Source: Lentzea pudingi
Lineage (GTDB): Bacteria > Actinomycetota > Actinomycetes > Mycobacteriales > Pseudonocardiaceae
Reading direction: 5' to 3'
DNA length: 64,000 nucleotides
Assembly (NCBI RefSeq): GCF_014646255.1
Contig: NZ_BMNC01000013.1
Span: forward strand, 62,001-126,000
Shown here in pieces: positions 15,225-22,954 of the stretch. The notes under the pieces are model-generated. The model worked only from the letters and a program-made list of their open reading frames with translations, made no database searches and was not told where the DNA came from. The position numbers and the translations under genes were made by a program. Numbering within the stretch: position 1 is the stretch's first letter; each line of letters starts with the position of its first letter.

Positions 15225-15935
15225 ATGCGTCTCGCCCTGACCTTGCTGCTGGTGCTGTCCGCGTGCTCGGCGGCACCCGCTGACCCCGTGGCGCTGGTCA
15301 AGGGGTGGACCTCCCAGCGGTTCGAGTCGGTGCGCTTCGACGTGCGGATCCAGATCGAGGGCAAGGACCCCCGCAGCCAGACGTACGCGGGCGTGCTCCA
15401 CGTCGGCAGCGGCGGCGCGACGACGCAGGAGGACGTGACCGCGCACCGCGAGGCCGGGGAAGGCACCGCCGACTACCGCCGGCTGGTGGTGGGTGACGAC
15501 GACTACCTGAGCCACAGCGGCCTCACCCTGCCGCCCGGCAAGGAGTTCACCAGCATGGGTCTGAACGACGCCCCCTGGGTGGGGCCGTACGCGAGAGACC
15601 TGTCGATGGCGACCCAGGACTACCACCCCGGCAACCTCTTCGGTGATCTCGACCGCGACACGATCCGTCTGGTCGAACACGAGGACGACCGGTACGTGTT
15701 CAGCGCGGGAGGTGTGCCGTACTCCGGTGGCTACACCAAGGGCGACGTGCGGCTGGTCGTCGAGGTGGACGACGAGAACCGGCCGGTGCGGATCGAGCAG
15801 ACCGCGCCGTCGTTCGGGAAGCAGCTGGAGCGCCGCACGGTCGTCTACAGCCAGTGGGGCACCGCGCCGGACGTGCTGCGGCCGCCTCAGGAGAAGGTGG
15901 CGAAACCGAAGGACGTCGTCGCCCGACGGCGTTAG
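15225..15935 (+). CDS. Secreted lipoprotein, LppX/LprG-type size, unknown function
   Basis: 236 residues. ATG 15225 opens a lipoprotein signal (LLLVLSAC) with the lipid-anchored Cys near residue 14. The mature part shows alternating beta-strand patterning (FDVRIQIEG, GVLHVGSGG, RYVFSAGG), as in LolA/LppX-like lipid-carrier folds, but I see no diagnostic motif. It diverges from the toroid gene with 57 bp between starts; both products are exported, so a shared regulation is possible. A CAGACT box 7 nt before the ATG hints at a leaderless transcript. Confidence 0.7.
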   Translation: MRLALTLLLVLSACSAAPADPVALVKGWTSQRFESVRFDVRIQIEGKDPRSQTYAGVLHVGSGGATTQEDVTAHREAGEGTADYRRLVVGDDDYLSHSGLTLPPGKEFTSMGLNDAPWVGPYARDLSMATQDYHPGNLFGDLDRDTIRLVEHEDDRYVFSAGGVPYSGGYTKGDVRLVVEVDDENRPVRIEQTAPSFGKQLERRTVVYSQWGTAPDVLRPPQEKVAKPKDVVARRR

Positions 15936-15945
15936 TGTGCGAAGC

Positions 15946-16485
15946 ATGATTGCGGAAGACCTCCAGCGCTATCTGCAGGAGTCGCGCGACTCAGTTCTGT
16001 CCTCTTTGGACGGACTGAGCGAGTTCGACGTCAGGCGCCCGCTCCTGCCCAGCGGCACCAACCTGCTCGGCCTGGTGAAGCACCTGGTCGGCATCGAGCT
16101 CGGTTACCTCGGCGCGAGCGCGGGCCGTCCGGCGTCGTTCACACTGCCGTGGGTCGAGGACAAGTCCATCTGGGAGAACGGCGACATGTGGGCCAAGCCC
16201 ACCGAGAGCCGCGAGTACCTCGTCGACCTGTACCGCGCGGCCTGGCAGCACTCCGACGAGTCGATCGCCGCGCTGCCCCTCGACGCGCCCGCCGAGGTCG
16301 AGTGGTGGCCGGAGCACAAGCGGCACACCACGTTCGGGCACCTGCTCGTCCGCGTCACGGCGGAGACCGCGCAGCACGCCGGCCACTGCGACGTCGTGCG
16401 CGAGCTGATCGACGGCCGGTCCGGCGCGGACAACCCCGAGGGTTACTACGACCTGGTCCTGAGCATGGCGAGCGCGACCCGCTGA
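15946..16485 (+). CDS. DinB-family protein (DUF664)
   Basis: 179 residues from ATG 15946. The metal-binding pattern of the fold is visible: LLGLVKHLVGIELGYLG (first His), and the C-terminal RVTAETAQHAGHCDVVRELIDG. A central Trp-rich segment (WVEDKSIW, WWPEHK) fits the DUF664 subgroup. The -10-like TAGTGT (15933-15938) lies 7 nt before the ATG, and no Shine-Dalgarno is seen, so a leaderless mRNA is likely. Function is unknown; thiol-transferase-type chemistry is known for some family members. A perfect hairpin with a GAAA loop lies just after the stop. Confidence 0.85.
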   Translation: MIAEDLQRYLQESRDSVLSSLDGLSEFDVRRPLLPSGTNLLGLVKHLVGIELGYLGASAGRPASFTLPWVEDKSIWENGDMWAKPTESREYLVDLYRAAWQHSDESIAALPLDAPAEVEWWPEHKRHTTFGHLLVRVTAETAQHAGHCDVVRELIDGRSGADNPEGYYDLVLSMASATR

Positions 16486-16490
16486 GCCTT

Positions 16491-16508
16491 CCCTGTCGAA
16501 AGACAGGG
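16491..16508 (+). promoter_or_regulatory. Hairpin with GAAA tetraloop after the DinB gene
   Basis: CCCTGTC and GACAGGG form a perfect 7-bp stem around GAAA. It follows the DinB stop (16485) by 5 nt. There is no U-tract, so it may be an mRNA 3'-end stabiliser or a weak terminator rather than a classical intrinsic one. Confidence 0.4.
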
Positions 16509-16565
16509 GTGATCGGTTCCGAACGGCAGGGGCGCCCGCGCCGGGAGCTTCGTAGGTTCGGCTGG

Positions 16566-17051
16566 GTGACCTGGCTGACTGTGGGCACCGACGCGGTGCT
16601 CGGTGTGTTCGCGCTGATGTTCCTTCTGTTGTGGTTCAAGCACAGGCTGCGGGCGTTCCTCGCCGGAGCCGGTGTGGTGGTGGCTTATGCGATCAGCGAG
16701 GTCGTCAAGCTGGTCGTGCGGGAGGAACGGCCCTGCCGCACGGCACCGTCGATCGCGGAGTGCCCGCCGCACGGTGACTGGTCGTTCCCCAGCAACCACT
16801 CGGTGATCGCGGGGGCGTCCGCGATGGCGATCTGGGCACTGCACCGCACTTATGGCTGGATCGCGGCGGTGTGCGCCATCGCGGCGGCGTCGTCGCGGGT
16901 GGTCGTGGGTGTCCACTATGTACACGACGTCATGGCCGGGCTGGCGCTCGGAGCGTTGGTGTCGTGGGGGATCGCGTTGTTGCTGCGGAAGAAGAAGCCG
17001 GAGCGCGCGGAGATGGACGCGCCGACCGTGGTGATGCAGCGACTGCGATGA
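16566..17051 (+). CDS. PAP2-family membrane phosphatase (undecaprenyl-diphosphatase-like)
   Basis: 161 residues if GTG 16566 is used; GTG 16509 is an in-frame alternative but overlaps the hairpin. Four to five TM helices carry the three PAP2 motifs: KLVVREERP (motif 1), FPSNHS (motif 2) and SRVVVGVHYVHD (motif 3) with the catalytic His residues. The active site should face outside. Such enzymes dephosphorylate undecaprenyl diphosphate or phospholipid phosphates. The stop overlaps the histidine kinase start (ATGA), so this enzyme is in one operon with a two-component system. Confidence 0.85.
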   Translation: MTWLTVGTDAVLGVFALMFLLLWFKHRLRAFLAGAGVVVAYAISEVVKLVVREERPCRTAPSIAECPPHGDWSFPSNHSVIAGASAMAIWALHRTYGWIAAVCAIAAASSRVVVGVHYVHDVMAGLALGALVSWGIALLLRKKKPERAEMDAPTVVMQRLR

Positions 17052-18439
17052 TGGTTGCCGTGTGGGAGGTTCTGCTCTACCTGGTCCTGTTCGGCGCGGC
17101 TTTCGCCGTCGTGCGCAAGCGGCCCGCGGTCGCTCTGGGCACCGCGCTGGGGGCCTGGCTCGTCTGCTACCTCGTCACCGTCGAGTTCGACGTGAGGGTG
17201 GTGGCGCTCGCTCCCGCACTGGCACTGGTCAGCTTCCTCGCCGGACGCAACGCCGAGGACCCGCGGCCCACCGCCATCGCCCTGACCGTCGCGGAGATCG
17301 CCGGCGTCGTCGTGGCGCTGACTGAACGCGGCGGCTCGGACACCGCGCTCGCCGTCACCTCCGGCGTCGGCGTGCTCGGGGTCGTGCCCTGGGCCTTCGG
17401 GCGGTTCCGGCGGCGGTTCGCGGAGCTGCGCGAAGTCGGCTGGGACCACGCGGCACTGCTGGAGCGCAGCGTCGAGAACGCCCGCGACGCCGAACGTGCG
17501 CGGCTCGCGGGCGAGATGCACGACCTCGTCGGTCACGAGCTGGCCCGGGCCGCACTGCTGACCGGTGCGCTGGAACTGGAGCCGACGCTCACCCCGGAAC
17601 AACGCGAGGCAGCCAAAACGGCCCGCGCCAGCGTCACCGCCGCAGCGGAACGGCTCGCCGACGTCATGCAGGTGCTCCGCGCCGACGAGGACGAACCCGT
17701 CGCGACGATCGAGGAGGTCGTGGCCAGGAGCGGACTCGACGTCGACCTCGTCAACGGCCGCAGGACCGCGATCGACGGCATCATCGCGCGCACGGTGCAC
17801 CGGGTGACCGCCGAGGCGCTGACGAACGTGATCAAGCACGCACCCGGAGCGAAGGTCACCGTGAGCCTCACCGCGAACCTCGAGCTCCGCATCACCAACG
17901 GCCCGGCGCCGAGGACTCAGGCCGTCGGCAGCGGCAAGGGCCTGGTGGGCCTCGCCGAACGCGTCGCGCTCGTCGGCGGCTGGTTCGAGGCGGCGCCTTC
18001 GGACGACGGCGGGTTCGAGGTGAGGGCGAAGCTCCCGGAACGCCCGCGTGCCCGCACGACACCCACGCACGTGCGCCGCGAACGCACGGAAAAAGAACTC
18101 CGCAAGAGTGCTCGCCGAACCGTGCTGATCACCTCGGTCGTGTGCGCGGGGATCGCGATCGGCGTGCCGGGTTACATGGTGTTCGACGCCGTGACGTCCG
18201 TTCTCACGCCGCAGCAGTTCGAACGGGCACAGTTCGGGCAGAACGAGGACGATCTCGACCTGCCGTGGCGCACACGCGTCGACAACCCCCTCGGCGTCAC
18301 CGCGCCGCCGCGCACCGAGTGCCGCTACTACAGCACGCACCCCAACCCGTTCGACGGCAACCGCCACGACCTGCACCAGCTGTGCTTCCGGGATGATCGG
18401 CTCGTGCACAAGCAGTGGCTCGCCAGGGGGACCGGTTGA
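17048..18439 (+). CDS. NarL-type sensor histidine kinase with an extra C-terminal TM and exterior tail
   Basis: 463 residues from ATG 17048. Four or five N-terminal hydrophobic segments (about residues 3-115) are followed by the HisKA_3 dimerisation box GEMHDLVGHELA (phospho-acceptor His) and a HATPase domain (EALTNVIKHA N-box, GSGKGLVGLAERV G-box). Unusually, after the ATPase domain comes a basic linker, a further TM helix (TVLITSVVCAGIAIGVPGYM, about 359-378) and an 85-residue tail with two Cys (TECRYY, QLCFRDD) that would lie outside. Most kinases of this class end after the HATPase. The stop overlaps the response regulator's TTG start. Confidence 0.85.
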   Translation: MMVAVWEVLLYLVLFGAAFAVVRKRPAVALGTALGAWLVCYLVTVEFDVRVVALAPALALVSFLAGRNAEDPRPTAIALTVAEIAGVVVALTERGGSDTALAVTSGVGVLGVVPWAFGRFRRRFAELREVGWDHAALLERSVENARDAERARLAGEMHDLVGHELARAALLTGALELEPTLTPEQREAAKTARASVTAAAERLADVMQVLRADEDEPVATIEEVVARSGLDVDLVNGRRTAIDGIIARTVHRVTAEALTNVIKHAPGAKVTVSLTANLELRITNGPAPRTQAVGSGKGLVGLAERVALVGGWFEAAPSDDGGFEVRAKLPERPRARTTPTHVRRERTEKELRKSARRTVLITSVVCAGIAIGVPGYMVFDAVTSVLTPQQFERAQFGQNEDDLDLPWRTRVDNPLGVTAPPRTECRYYSTHPNPFDGNRHDLHQLCFRDDRLVHKQWLARGTG

Positions 18440-19086
18440 TCAGGGTCGTGCTCGCGGACGACGAACCGGTGGTCAGGTTCGGCGTGAAGGCCGTCCTGGC
18501 GACGGCCGGGGACATCGAGGTGGTCGCCGAGGCGGAGAACGGCAGCGCGGCGATCGACCTCGTCGCACGGCACCGCCCCGACGTCGCCGTGCTCGACATC
18601 CGCATGCCCGTGTTCGACGGCCTGGACGCGGCCAAGGTGATCCGCGAGTGCCATCCGGGCACGAAAACGCTCGTGCTGACGACGTTCGCGGACGACGCGT
18701 ACATCAGCCGGGCGCTGGGGGAGGGCGCGGCCGGGTTCGTGCTGAAGACCGGCGACCCGCAGGAGATCATCTCGGGCGTCCGCGCGGTGGCGAACGGTGG
18801 CGCGTTCCTGTCCCCGATGGTGGCGAAGAGGGTCGTGGACCAGATGTCCCGCACCCACCCGAGACCCCTTGCGACACAACGGATCGAGGTGCTGACCGCA
18901 CGCGAACGCGAGGTGCTCGGCCTGGTCGGCGCCGGCCTGGCGAACGCGGAGATCGCGGCCCGCCTCCACGTCGTGGAGGGCACGATCAAGGTCTACGTCA
19001 GCACGATCTTCCGGCAGCTGGGCGTGCGCAACCGCGTGCAGGCCGCCATCATCGCCCACGAGTCCGGGATCATCCCGGAAAACTAG
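18436..19086 (+). CDS. LuxR/NarL-family response regulator
   Basis: 216 residues from TTG 18436, chosen because it overlaps the kinase stop (TTGA) and AGGGGG lies 5 nt upstream. The receiver domain has the acidic pocket ADDEP, the phospho-acceptor Asp in VAVLDIRMP and Lys in VLKTGDP. The C-terminal LuxR HTH is intact (LTAREREVLGLVGAGLANAEIAARL...VKVYVSTIFRQLGV type). It is the cognate partner of the preceding kinase. Targets are unknown; the PAP2 phosphatase in the same operon suggests an envelope role. The 3' end overlaps the convergent symporter gene by 4 nt. Confidence 0.92.
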   Translation: MIRVVLADDEPVVRFGVKAVLATAGDIEVVAEAENGSAAIDLVARHRPDVAVLDIRMPVFDGLDAAKVIRECHPGTKTLVLTTFADDAYISRALGEGAAGFVLKTGDPQEIISGVRAVANGGAFLSPMVAKRVVDQMSRTHPRPLATQRIEVLTAREREVLGLVGAGLANAEIAARLHVVEGTIKVYVSTIFRQLGVRNRVQAAIIAHESGIIPEN

Positions 19087-20663
19087 GTGCGGGCGCCGAT
19101 ACCCGAGATCGCGCGGACTTCCATCTCCGCCGCCTTGGCCGCCATCTCCGGCTCGCGCTTGGAGAAGATCGTCGCGAGGAACCCGCACAGGAACGAGAAC
19201 GGGATCGACACCAGGCCGGGGTTGCCGAGCGGGAACCAGGCGAAGTCGACGTCCGGGAAGATCGACGTCTTCGCGCCCGACATCACTGGCGAGAAGATGA
19301 TCAGCACCAGGCACGAGCCCAGACCGCCGTAGATGCTCCACAGCGTGCCGGTGGTGTTGAAGCGCCGCCAGAAGATCGTGTAGAGGATCGTCGACAGGTT
19401 CGCCGAGGCGGCCAGCGCCAGTGCCAGCGACACGAGGAACGCGACGTTCTGCCCGTTCGCCGCGATGCCGCCGATGATCGACAGGATGCCGACGACGACG
19501 GCGGTCAGCCGCGCGACGCGGATCTCGCGGCGTGGTTCGGCGTTGCCGCGCTTGATGACGTTCGCGTAGACGTCGTGGGCGAACGAGGCGGAGGCCGCCA
19601 GCGTCAGACCGGCGACGACCGCGAGGATCGTGGCGAACGCGACCGCGGACACGACGCCGAGCAGCACCGCGCCACCGATCTCGAACGCGAGCAGCGGCGC
19701 GGCGGAGTTCTCGCCACCCGGTGCCGCGGCGATCTTGTCCGTGCCGACCAGTGCCATCGCGCCGAAGCCGATCACCAGCGTGCACAGGTAGAAGATGACC
19801 ATCGTCCAGGTCGCCCACACGACCGAACGGCGCGCCTCGGTGGCGTTCGGCACGGTGTAGAAGCGCATCAGCACGTGCGGCAGGGACGCGATGCCCAGCA
19901 CCAGCGACAGCGCCAGCGAGACGAAGTCCAGTTTGGACATCGCGCTGAAGCCGTACTTCGCGCCGGGGTCCAGCACGGCCTCGCCGAGATCGTTGTTCTC
20001 GGTGGCCTGCTGCATGATCGCCGACAGGCTGAACCCGAACTTGCCCAGAAGGAAGACGCTCATCAGCGTCACGCAGAGCAGCAACAGGACGGCCTTGATG
20101 ATCTGCACCCAGGTCGTGCCCTTCATGCCGCCGAGCAGCACGTAGAGCACCATGACCATGCCCACCAGCGCGATCAGGACCGCCTGGCCCCACTTCGAGG
20201 TCACGTTGAGCAGCAACGCGATCAGGCCGCCGGCGCCCGCCATCTGCGCGATCATGTAGAAGAACGAGATCACCAGCGTCGCGTTCGCCGCGGCCGCGCG
20301 GACCGGGCGCTGCTTCATCCGGAACGCCAGCACGTCGCCGACGGTGAAGCGGCCGGTGTTGCGCAGGCCCTCCGCGATCAGCAGCAGACCGACGAGCCAC
20401 GCGACGACCCAGCCGACGGAGTAGAGGAACCCGTCGTAGCCGTGGGCCGCGATGCCGCCGGAGATGCCGAGGAACGACGCGGCGGACAGGAAGTCACCGG
20501 ACAGCGCCACGCCGTTCTGGGCGCCGGTGAACGAGCTGCCGGCGGCGTAGTAGTCCGACGCCGTCACATTCCGGCTGCTGAAGCGGTAGACGATGTAAAG
20601 GGTGATCAGGACGAACACCGCGAAGACGCTGAGGTTCAGCACCGGGTTGCCGGTGGTGGGCAT
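19083..20663 (-). CDS. actP: Sodium:solute symporter, acetate permease (ActP)-like
   Basis: 526 residues with about 13 TM helices. The SSS-family hallmarks are visible: SSRNVTASDYYAAG at the start, ALSGDFLSAASFLGISG (helix 2 sodium site), and ASLPHVLMRFYTVPNATEARRS, typical of ActP/MctC monocarboxylate carriers. It is likely to import acetate, propionate or pyruvate with sodium or protons. It follows the DUF485 gene by 3 nt; this DUF485-actP pair is widespread, as in E. coli yjcH-actP, where both lie downstream of acs. No acs gene is in the window. Confidence 0.88.
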   Translation of the reverse strand: MPTTGNPVLNLSVFAVFVLITLYIVYRFSSRNVTASDYYAAGSSFTGAQNGVALSGDFLSAASFLGISGGIAAHGYDGFLYSVGWVVAWLVGLLLIAEGLRNTGRFTVGDVLAFRMKQRPVRAAAANATLVISFFYMIAQMAGAGGLIALLLNVTSKWGQAVLIALVGMVMVLYVLLGGMKGTTWVQIIKAVLLLLCVTLMSVFLLGKFGFSLSAIMQQATENNDLGEAVLDPGAKYGFSAMSKLDFVSLALSLVLGIASLPHVLMRFYTVPNATEARRSVVWATWTMVIFYLCTLVIGFGAMALVGTDKIAAAPGGENSAAPLLAFEIGGAVLLGVVSAVAFATILAVVAGLTLAASASFAHDVYANVIKRGNAEPRREIRVARLTAVVVGILSIIGGIAANGQNVAFLVSLALALAASANLSTILYTIFWRRFNTTGTLWSIYGGLGSCLVLIIFSPVMSGAKTSIFPDVDFAWFPLGNPGLVSIPFSFLCGFLATIFSKREPEMAAKAAEMEVRAISGIGART

Positions 20664-20666
20664 GAC

Positions 20667-21083
20667 CTACTCCTCGACGCCTGTCTTCTCGGCGAGCAAT
20701 TTCCGCTGCGGGTCCAGCCGTCGCTTTGCGTAACGGGCATAACCGAGCGTGATGATGATCGAAGTCACGAACTGTCCGAGGCCCAGCAGGATCCCGAGGT
20801 TGATCACACCGATCACCTTGGTGCTGACGAAGTCTTTCGCGTACGCGGACAGCAGTACGAAGGTCAGGTACGACGACAGGAAAAGCGCGGTCATCGGGAA
20901 GATGAACGTCGTGAGACGGCGACGGAGAGTGCGGAATTCGTCGGTCTGCCGAATCAGCTCGTAGTTCGGGGTGCCGTCGGAATCGACGTACGACAAAGTG
21001 TCGGGGTCGTCGAACGACGCGAAACCCCGCATTTCCCGGTACTCGTGCTGCGCTTCGCCAGGCGCCCTCATCGCCTTGGTCAT
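20667..21083 (-). CDS. DUF485 membrane protein, symporter partner
   Basis: 138 residues from ATG 21083, preceded by AGGGG. DUF485 proteins have two TM helices: here FIFPMTALFLSSYLTFVLLSAY and the second around VINLGILLGLGQFVTSIIITLGYARYA, with the basic ending RRLDPQRKLL. The N-terminal 60 residues are a hydrophilic extension compared with E. coli YjcH. The close link to the ActP-like gene makes it an accessory subunit of the monocarboxylate symporter. It diverges from the MFS-conservon operon, with 297 bp between the two starts. Confidence 0.85.
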   Translation of the reverse strand: MTKAMRAPGEAQHEYREMRGFASFDDPDTLSYVDSDGTPNYELIRQTDEFRTLRRRLTTFIFPMTALFLSSYLTFVLLSAYAKDFVSTKVIGVINLGILLGLGQFVTSIIITLGYARYAKRRLDPQRKLLAEKTGVEE

Positions 21084-21164
21084 GTACCCCTGCCCCTCGT
21101 GTGCGGCGCCCACTGTAGCGCTCTCACGTGTGCAGTCAACGTGACGGATCTCCCGGAAACGGGC

Positions 21165-21207
21165 GAAACCGGACCAATGAGAGGCGTCGGGCGGACAGAA
21201 ACCGGAC
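21165..21207. promoter_or_regulatory. Exact 10-mer direct repeat in the divergent symporter/MFS intergenic region
   Basis: GAAACCGGAC occurs at 21165-21174 and 21198-21207, 33 bp apart (about three helical turns, same DNA face). The 297-bp region separates the acetate-symporter operon from the OFA-conservon operon and otherwise holds no gene. It could be a shared operator; no regulator is known. Confidence 0.35.
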
Positions 21208-21380
21208 TGAATCCGGCGCCCCATTCGTCTCAAATGGTTCGACCCAGGCGTTGTATCAAGTGGACGGTCGCGAGTTGCGTCGTGTGCAACACCTGAAGCC
21301 TTCGTCAAGACCGTTGTCGCACGTGTGCACCTGGCCTAGGATCGATCGGTCCGCATTAAGTGGTGACGGTTGGGGATAAA

Positions 21381-22832
21381 GTGGGGTTCTTAGCGCGCGA
21401 ACGTCAGGTCGCGCCTCCCGGATGGAACCGCTGGCTCGTTCCGCCCGCAGCTCTGGCGATTCATCTCTCCATTGGTCAGGCCTACGCCTGGAGCGTCTTC
21501 AAGACGCCGCTGGAGAAATCCCTGGGCATCACGGGAACGCAGTCCGCACTGCCCTTCCAGCTCGGCATCGTCATGCTCGGGTTGTCGGCGGCGGTGCTCG
21601 GCACGACCGTCGAACGCAGGGGTCCGCGCTGGGCGATGCTCATGTCGCTGCTCGCCTTCTGCTCCGGTCTGCTGATCTCGGCGGCCGGCGTGTGGGCAGG
21701 CCAGTACTGGGTCGTCGTCGTGGGCTACGGCCTGGTCGGCGGCATCGGTCTCGGCATCGGCTACATCTCGCCGGTCTCGACGCTGATCAAGTGGTTCCCC
21801 GACCGGCCGGGCATGGCGACCGGCATCGCGATCATGGGCTTCGGCGGCGGTGCGCTGATCGCGTCACCGTGGTCGACGTCGATGCTGTCCTCGTTCGGCG
21901 CCACCACGTCGGGCATCGGTCAGGCCTTCCTCGTGCACGGCATCGTCTACGCCGTCTTCATGAGCCTCGGCGTGCTGCTGATCCGCCTGCCCTCCCCGGA
22001 GTTCACGGCGGAGAAAGCGGCGCTGCTCAAGGACAAGCCGAAGGGCACCGTCTCCCACAACGTCTCGGCGAACAACGCGATCAAGACGCCGCAGTTCTGG
22101 CTGCTGTGGGTCGTGCTGTGCTTCAACGTCACCGCGGGCATCGGCATCCTGGAGAAGGCCGCGCCGATGCTGGTCGACTTCTTCAAGGAGTCCTCGACGC
22201 CCGTCGCCGCGACCGCCGCCACCGGCTTCGTCGCGCTGCTCTCCGCCGCGAACATGGCCGGCCGGTTCGTCTGGTCGTCCACTTCGGACATCGTGGGCCG
22301 CAAGAACATCTACCGCCTCTACCTCGGCGTCGGCGCGCTGCTCTACCTGGTGCTGCTGACCGTCGGCTCGACCAGCACGCCGCTGTTCGTGATCGCGGCG
22401 ATGGTGATCCTGTCGTTCTACGGCGCGGGCTTCGCGACCGTCCCGGCTTACCTGCGTGACCTGTTCGGCACCTACCAGGTCGGCGCGATCCACGGCCGGC
22501 TGCTGACCGCGTGGTCGGTGGCGGGTGTGCTCGGGCCGCTGATCGTCAACGCCATCGCGGACGCGGGCAAGAAGGCGGGCCACGTCGGACCCGACTTGTA
22601 CGCCACGTCGTTCTACATCATGATCGCGCTGCTCGTCGTCGGCTTCGTCGCGAACGAGCTGATCCGCCCGGTCGACCCGAAGTTCCACGAACCCAAGGTC
22701 GCGGACGAGACGGACAGCCCCTCGCCGAAGGGCGACGACGAGGCCACGGTCGCCAGGTGGAACGAGGCCGAGGCTGCGGACGTCGCAGAGACGGCTGAGA
22801 AGGAAGACGCGGAAGGCGTGGTGAAGAAGTGA
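21381..22832 (+). CDS. MFS transporter, oxalate/formate antiporter (OFA) family
   Basis: 483 residues from GTG 21381, chosen because GGGG lies 5 nt upstream; GTG 21360 is the long alternative. Twelve TM helices and OFA-family features are visible: SIGQAYAWSVFKTPLE in helix 1, GIGYISPVSTLIKWFPDRPGMATGIAIMGFGGGA and VGAIHGRLLTAWSVAG. Substrates of the family are small organic anions such as oxalate and formate, or unknown. A 60-residue hydrophilic Glu-rich tail (ETDSPSPKGDDEATV) extends past the last helix. It is translationally coupled to a 41-residue TM protein and to the conservon genes, so transport and signalling may be linked. Confidence 0.85.
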   Translation: MGFLARERQVAPPGWNRWLVPPAALAIHLSIGQAYAWSVFKTPLEKSLGITGTQSALPFQLGIVMLGLSAAVLGTTVERRGPRWAMLMSLLAFCSGLLISAAGVWAGQYWVVVVGYGLVGGIGLGIGYISPVSTLIKWFPDRPGMATGIAIMGFGGGALIASPWSTSMLSSFGATTSGIGQAFLVHGIVYAVFMSLGVLLIRLPSPEFTAEKAALLKDKPKGTVSHNVSANNAIKTPQFWLLWVVLCFNVTAGIGILEKAAPMLVDFFKESSTPVAATAATGFVALLSAANMAGRFVWSSTSDIVGRKNIYRLYLGVGALLYLVLLTVGSTSTPLFVIAAMVILSFYGAGFATVPAYLRDLFGTYQVGAIHGRLLTAWSVAGVLGPLIVNAIADAGKKAGHVGPDLYATSFYIMIALLVVGFVANELIRPVDPKFHEPKVADETDSPSPKGDDEATVARWNEAEAADVAETAEKEDAEGVVKK

Positions 22833-22954
22833 GCTCACCCCGAGAGAACCGATCGAGCACGTTGCTGCTGGTCGGTGCCTGGCTGTGGGTGGGCCTGCCG
22901 CTCGCCTACGGCCTGTACCGGCTCTTCCTGAACGCGGCCAAGCTCTTCGTCTGA
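22829..22954 (+). CDS. MFS transporter small companion protein (single TM)
   Basis: 41 residues from GTG 22829, overlapping the transporter stop (GTGA). After a short polar N-terminus there is one TM helix (LLLVGAWLWVGLPLAYGLYRLF) and a C-terminal amphipathic stretch. Such tiny proteins following OFA-type transporters are annotated as MFS small subunits. The stop and the cvnA start share an A (TGATG). Its size means automatic gene callers often miss it. Confidence 0.75.
   Translation: MSSPRENRSSTLLLVGAWLWVGLPLAYGLYRLFLNAAKLFV

Noticed and set aside
16491..16508. Intrinsic terminator
   Set aside because: The stem is perfect but lacks a U-tract, and transcription may continue into the PAP2 gene.
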